From: JBEIFW01 sp044370695
GTDB taxonomy: Bacteria; Actinomycetota; Acidimicrobiia; Acidimicrobiales; Ilumatobacteraceae
Assembly (NCBI GenBank): GCA_044370695.1
Contig: JBILVB010000166.1
Coordinates: 1-8,190 of the forward strand
DNA length: 8,190 nt
Reading direction: 5' to 3'
The position numbers and the translations under genes were made by a program. The number at the start of each line of letters is the position of its first letter. Within the stretch, counting starts at the first letter, position 1. Positions 6,353 through 8,190 of the stretch are shown here, one piece after another. The notes beneath the pieces were generated by a model. That model saw only the letters and a list, made by a program, of their open reading frames with translations, made no database searches and had not been told where the DNA came from.

Positions 6353-6625
6353 TCATCTGCCGTGGCCTTCGCCGTTGTGCCCGTGACGGCGTCGACGTTT
6401 CGCCACTGCCACGAGAACGCTTCCCAGCAGCCCCCCGGCCGTGAGTCCCTTCACGAGTTGGCCTGATGGCCCTGATCCCCCATCGAACGGTAGGACGAGG
6501 ACGAGGGTCAAAAGCAGAACAGCAGGCGCCGCGCTTGTCAGTAGTAGAAGCACGGTCATCCGTCTGGGGAGTCCCCAGGTGACGGCGACGACGAGTGCGA
6601 GCACGGCACCGATTGCGAGCCACAC
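6353..6625 (-). CDS. Small three-helix membrane protein, copy 2 (possible immunity protein)
   Basis: The GTG at 6625 opens a 90-residue protein with three hydrophobic segments at about 2-18, 24-45 and 61-75. They are joined by an Arg-containing loop (GLPRRMT) and by PFDGGSGPSG, and the protein ends in a basic, His-rich tail (KRRRRHGHNGEGHGR). It is a paralogue of the 83-residue protein at 7091-7342: both start [V/M]WLAIG, both have PFDG(Y/G)S(S/G)P between helices 2 and 3, and both end in an Arg run. The GTG lies eight bases after the stop of the 60-residue gene upstream, the same spacing as in the other copy, which implies translational coupling. The frame is open further upstream, but that stretch overlaps the 60-residue gene and is not membrane-like. 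I know no named family. Immunity against the adjacent secreted peptide is inferred from context. Confidence 0.65.
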   Translation of the reverse strand: MWLAIGAVLALVVAVTWGLPRRMTVLLLLTSAAPAVLLLTLVLVLPFDGGSGPSGQLVKGLTAGGLLGSVLVAVAKRRRRHGHNGEGHGR

Positions 6626-6633
6626 GTCGGCCA

Positions 6634-6816
6634 CTACCTGCAGGAGCCGCCGAAGTAGTGACTCGGGGAGGTGACGATCGCCGCCCCACCGGGTGCCACC
6701 GCAAGGGCGAGGCCCGCAGCGCTCTCGCCGGATCCGTAGGTCACCCACAGCATCACGGCCCACGCAGCAAGGCTCCACACGACAAGGTGCATGCGGGGAT
6801 TTCGACTCAACGGCAT
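6634..6816 (-). CDS. Small secreted or membrane peptide ending SHYFGGSCR
   Basis: The 60-residue product begins MPLSRNPRMHLVVWSLAAWA. It has a first hydrophobic segment at about 9-26 that could be a signal or anchor, a second Ala/Gly-rich one at about 32-49, and ends TSPSHYFGGSCR. Its last nine residues match the end of the large secreted protein at 7351-8190 (SHYNGGNCK), and the DNA around both stops is alike. ATG 6816 is preferred because GGGGG lies five bases upstream; ATG 6792 and GTG 6843 are alternatives. The start overlaps the stop (6807-6809) of the frame ending IYRGSQCR. A paralogous three-helix protein follows after eight bases. It could be a stripped-down paralogue of the large protein's C-terminal module or a remnant of one. 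No known family was recognised. Confidence 0.5.
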   Translation of the reverse strand: MPLSRNPRMHLVVWSLAAWAVMLWVTYGSGESAAGLALAVAPGGAAIVTSPSHYFGGSCR

Positions 6817-7087
6817 TGCGACCCCCGATAGATATCCGGCCACCAGGAGATGGTGAAGGACGGCCGGCGGGGAGAGGTGCCCTTGATCTTCGTCCCGTGC
6901 TTCGTCACGACGTTCCGCGCTTCTTGTTCCAGCGCCTCGACATTGCCAAGGCTGTCATAGCGATGATGAAGAACAGCGTTGTGAGTCTGACGGCGAGTCT
7001 TGGCCGAGACCCTCGCACCGCTCCAGGTGTTGTGCGGCCTCGTTGTCTGCGAGAGCGGAAGGTTTCGCGACTGGATGCGCTTCTCAA
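6807..7087 (-). pseudogene. Unclear stretch, possibly a decayed third member ending IYRGSQCR
   Basis: This stretch between the two cassettes has no convincing intact gene. Two frames show partial signals. In one, opened by TTG 7087 or by GTG at about 7016, a short hydrophobic helix (VRLTTLFFIIAMTALAM) is followed by basic residues and a stop at 6905-6907. In another, residues from YDSLGNVEALEQEARNVV run to WWPDIYRGSQCR and stop at 6807-6809; the third codon positions of this frame are richer in G and C than the helix frame. That ending fits Y-x-G-[GS]-x-C-[KR]-stop, shared with SHYNGGNCK and SHYFGGSCR. A signal-like helix in one frame and a family-like tail in the next suggests one small secreted-peptide gene split by a frameshift. 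GTG 6908 would give a 33-residue intact alternative. The evidence is thin. Confidence 0.3.
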
Positions 7088-7090
7088 TAA

Positions 7091-7342
7091 CTACGCCCGT
7101 CGCCGTCGACGCGCTCCGACCAGGGCGAAAGCGACGATCAACGGGGCTGCGGAGCCGTAACCAATCGTTAGATGGGCTCGGGGGCTCGAATACCCGTCGA
7201 ATGGAACCGCAAGGTAGATCGCAACCCCAATCGCACAAATCACAGCGACGAGCAGTAGTCGTCCCGATTTTGTTCTTGGCCTTGAGGTCAGCTGCAGCGA
7301 CGCCGATGCCAAGCCGAGAGCGAATCCGATAGCTAGCCACAT
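7091..7342 (-). CDS. Small three-helix membrane protein, copy 1 (possible immunity protein)
   Basis: The 83-residue product starts MWLAIGFALGLASASLQL. Hydrophobic segments lie at about 2-17, 28-46 and 59-76, with a basic loop (RPRTKSGR) after the first, PFDGYSSP (47-54) between the second and third, and a tail ARRRRRA. The Arg run should sit in the cytoplasm. ATG 7342 begins eight bases after the TAG of the secreted-protein gene, with only a weak AGG upstream, so translational coupling is likely. The paralogue at 6353-6625 has the same topology and landmarks. G+C is near 57%, matching the C-terminal module of the upstream gene rather than its N-terminal domain, as if module and partner had arrived together. 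No named family was recognised; protection of the producer against the upstream product is inferred, and an export or processing helper is an alternative. Confidence 0.7.
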   Translation of the reverse strand: MWLAIGFALGLASASLQLTSRPRTKSGRLLLVAVICAIGVAIYLAVPFDGYSSPRAHLTIGYGSAAPLIVAFALVGARRRRRA

Positions 7343-7350
7343 GCCGTCGC

Positions 7351-8190
7351 CTACTTGCAGTTGCCACCGTTGTAGTGGGAAAGAACGTATGGAGTCCACG
7401 GATTGAGATGATTGACAATCACCCGTAGGCAGGCTCCGGCGCCTTGCACCCAGGCGGCATATGCCGTCAGAACGCCGAAAGGGATAACGAGCGGTGGAAA
7501 CCGGGAACCCAGTAAGGCGGACGCAACGCCAATACCGAGTGCGATGTGATTCGTCTCTGTCTTGTTGAAGAACACGGTCGTCGACCGCCATCCCCAGGAG
7601 ATCTTGGGGTCCGCGACCACCGGGAACGCAGCGCCGGTGTGGTGGATGGTTTGGGTGATGGTGGTGCCGTCGATGCGGTAGTCGGTGGGGACGGCTGCGC
7701 CGTTGCGGTCGCGTGCCCAGGGTGGGGCGACGGTGGCGAGGTGCGTGTCGTCGCGATGGACCGAGATGGTGCCGTCGGGGTTGGCGCTCAGGTGGGTGGC
7801 CCCGGTGATCGGGAACCGGTACTCGGTGGGTGCGCCGGCGTGTTCGATCACGACGAGTGCGCGGACCCCGCCGTCGTCGGTGGCTTGCACGGCGTTCGCG
7901 TACCTGCCCGGTGACGGGTACACGACGGTGCCCGCGTCGAGTGTCACCGCAGGGGCGTCGTCGGCGGCGCCCGGCAGGCCGATCGTCAACCCGTTGAACT
8001 CGACGCCGTCGGCGGCGCGGCGGGGAATCGCGACCGTGTCGGTGACCACGGCGTCGGTGGCGGTGCTCGTCGAGGTGTCGGTGGTGTCGGTGAGCAGATC
8101 AGCAGCCGTGGCCAGCGCGGCGGTTGCTTCCCGGGCGGTCACCCGATCGCTCGACGCATGCGCCACGCCGGGAGCGCCCGCCACCGCGAT
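7351..8190 (-). CDS. Secreted protein with conserved N-terminal domain and hydrophobic Cys-containing C-terminal module (5' end cut by window edge)
   Basis: The visible 279 residues begin inside what looks like the end of a signal peptide (IAVAGAPGVAHA, then SSDR), so the true start lies beyond base 8190. A Thr/Ala/Asp-rich stretch to about residue 55 is followed by a beta-rich domain with VEFNGLTIGLPG, ALVVIEHAGAPTEYRFPI, NPDGTISVH, PPWARDRNGAAVPTDY and TQTIHHTGAAFPVVADP (ending near 196). From memory, this domain with its terminal [YF]PVVADP recurs in uncharacterised secreted actinobacterial proteins with variable C-termini. After it come WGWRSTTVFFNKTET, a long hydrophobic Gly/Ala-rich stretch (about 213-246), and VLSHYNGGNCK. 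The only two cysteines in the visible protein, 254 and 278, lie in this module and could form a disulfide. G+C falls sharply at the module border. A bacteriocin-like effector released from a carrier domain is my inference; a structural surface protein is the alternative. Confidence 0.8.
   Translation of the reverse strand: MAVAGAPGVAHASSDRVTAREATAALATAADLLTDTTDTSTSTATDAVVTDTVAIPRRAADGVEFNGLTIGLPGAADDAPAVTLDAGTVVYPSPGRYANAVQATDDGGVRALVVIEHAGAPTEYRFPITGATHLSANPDGTISVHRDDTHLATVAPPWARDRNGAAVPTDYRIDGTTITQTIHHTGAAFPVVADPKISWGWRSTTVFFNKTETNHIALGIGVASALLGSRFPPLVIPFGVLTAYAAWVQGAGACLRVIVNHLNPWTPYVLSHYNGGNCK

Noticed and set aside
6626..6778. An in-frame upstream extension of the second three-helix protein to 141 residues.
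   Set aside because: It would overlap most of the 60-residue gene, and the extra residues are Cys/Arg/Gly-rich with no membrane character. The paralogue starts at the equivalent of GTG 6625.
6807..6960. The phrase YDSLGNVEAL as a sign of an RHS/YD-repeat protein.
   Set aside because: It is a single short match with no further YD repeats before or after, so chance is more likely.
7091..7418. The upstream half of a 203-codon minus-strand frame ending at 6807.
   Set aside because: Over 7091-7418 it overlaps the secreted-protein end and the first three-helix gene in a different frame and looks like a shadow. Only its last part, below 7091, was kept as a possible remnant.

Overview
The window is high-GC DNA that reads as an Actinomycetota chromosome. 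A long, acidic DUF4193-type zinc-ribbon protein, two apparently leaderless promoters (TAGA[C/G]T, six bases, then ATG) and a secreted protein of a type I know from actinobacteria all point that way. An acidimicrobial lineage is possible, but the sequence alone does not decide it.

Layout, left to right. (1) Positions 1-1289, minus strand: a zinc (or manganese) ABC uptake operon, with a lipoprotein metal-binding receptor (znuA-like) followed by the start of an ABC-3 family permease that runs off the left edge. A perfect 7-1-7 palindrome of Zur/Fur type lies exactly in the spacer of the receptor promoter. (2) 1361-2149, plus: a conserved hypothetical protein, followed by tRNA-Cys(GCA) at 2185-2259. 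(3) 2297-2842, minus: a DUF4193-like protein with an unusually long acidic N-terminus. (4) 2964-6239, plus: a type I Baeyer-Villiger monooxygenase and an ACAD10/11-type acyl-CoA dehydrogenase, a likely catabolic pair, closed by a strong hairpin at 6279-6308.

(5) 6353-8190, minus: the least ordinary region. A secreted protein, cut by the right edge, has a conserved-looking GC-rich N-terminal domain ending in FPVVADP, then a lower-GC hydrophobic C-terminal module ending in SHYNGGNCK. Eight bases after its stop starts an 83-residue three-helix membrane protein. A diverged copy of the same junction lies at 6353-6816: a 60-residue peptide ending in SHYFGGSCR, eight bases, then a 90-residue three-helix membrane protein with the same WLAIG start, PFDG loop and Arg-rich tail. 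Between the two lies an unclear stretch in which one frame ends IYRGSQCR, perhaps a third, decayed member.

The repeated pairing of an exported hydrophobic Cys-containing C-terminus with a small membrane protein, plus the composition break at the module junction, suggests a polymorphic bacteriocin-like effector and immunity cassette. That function is inference; the sequence relationships are visible directly.
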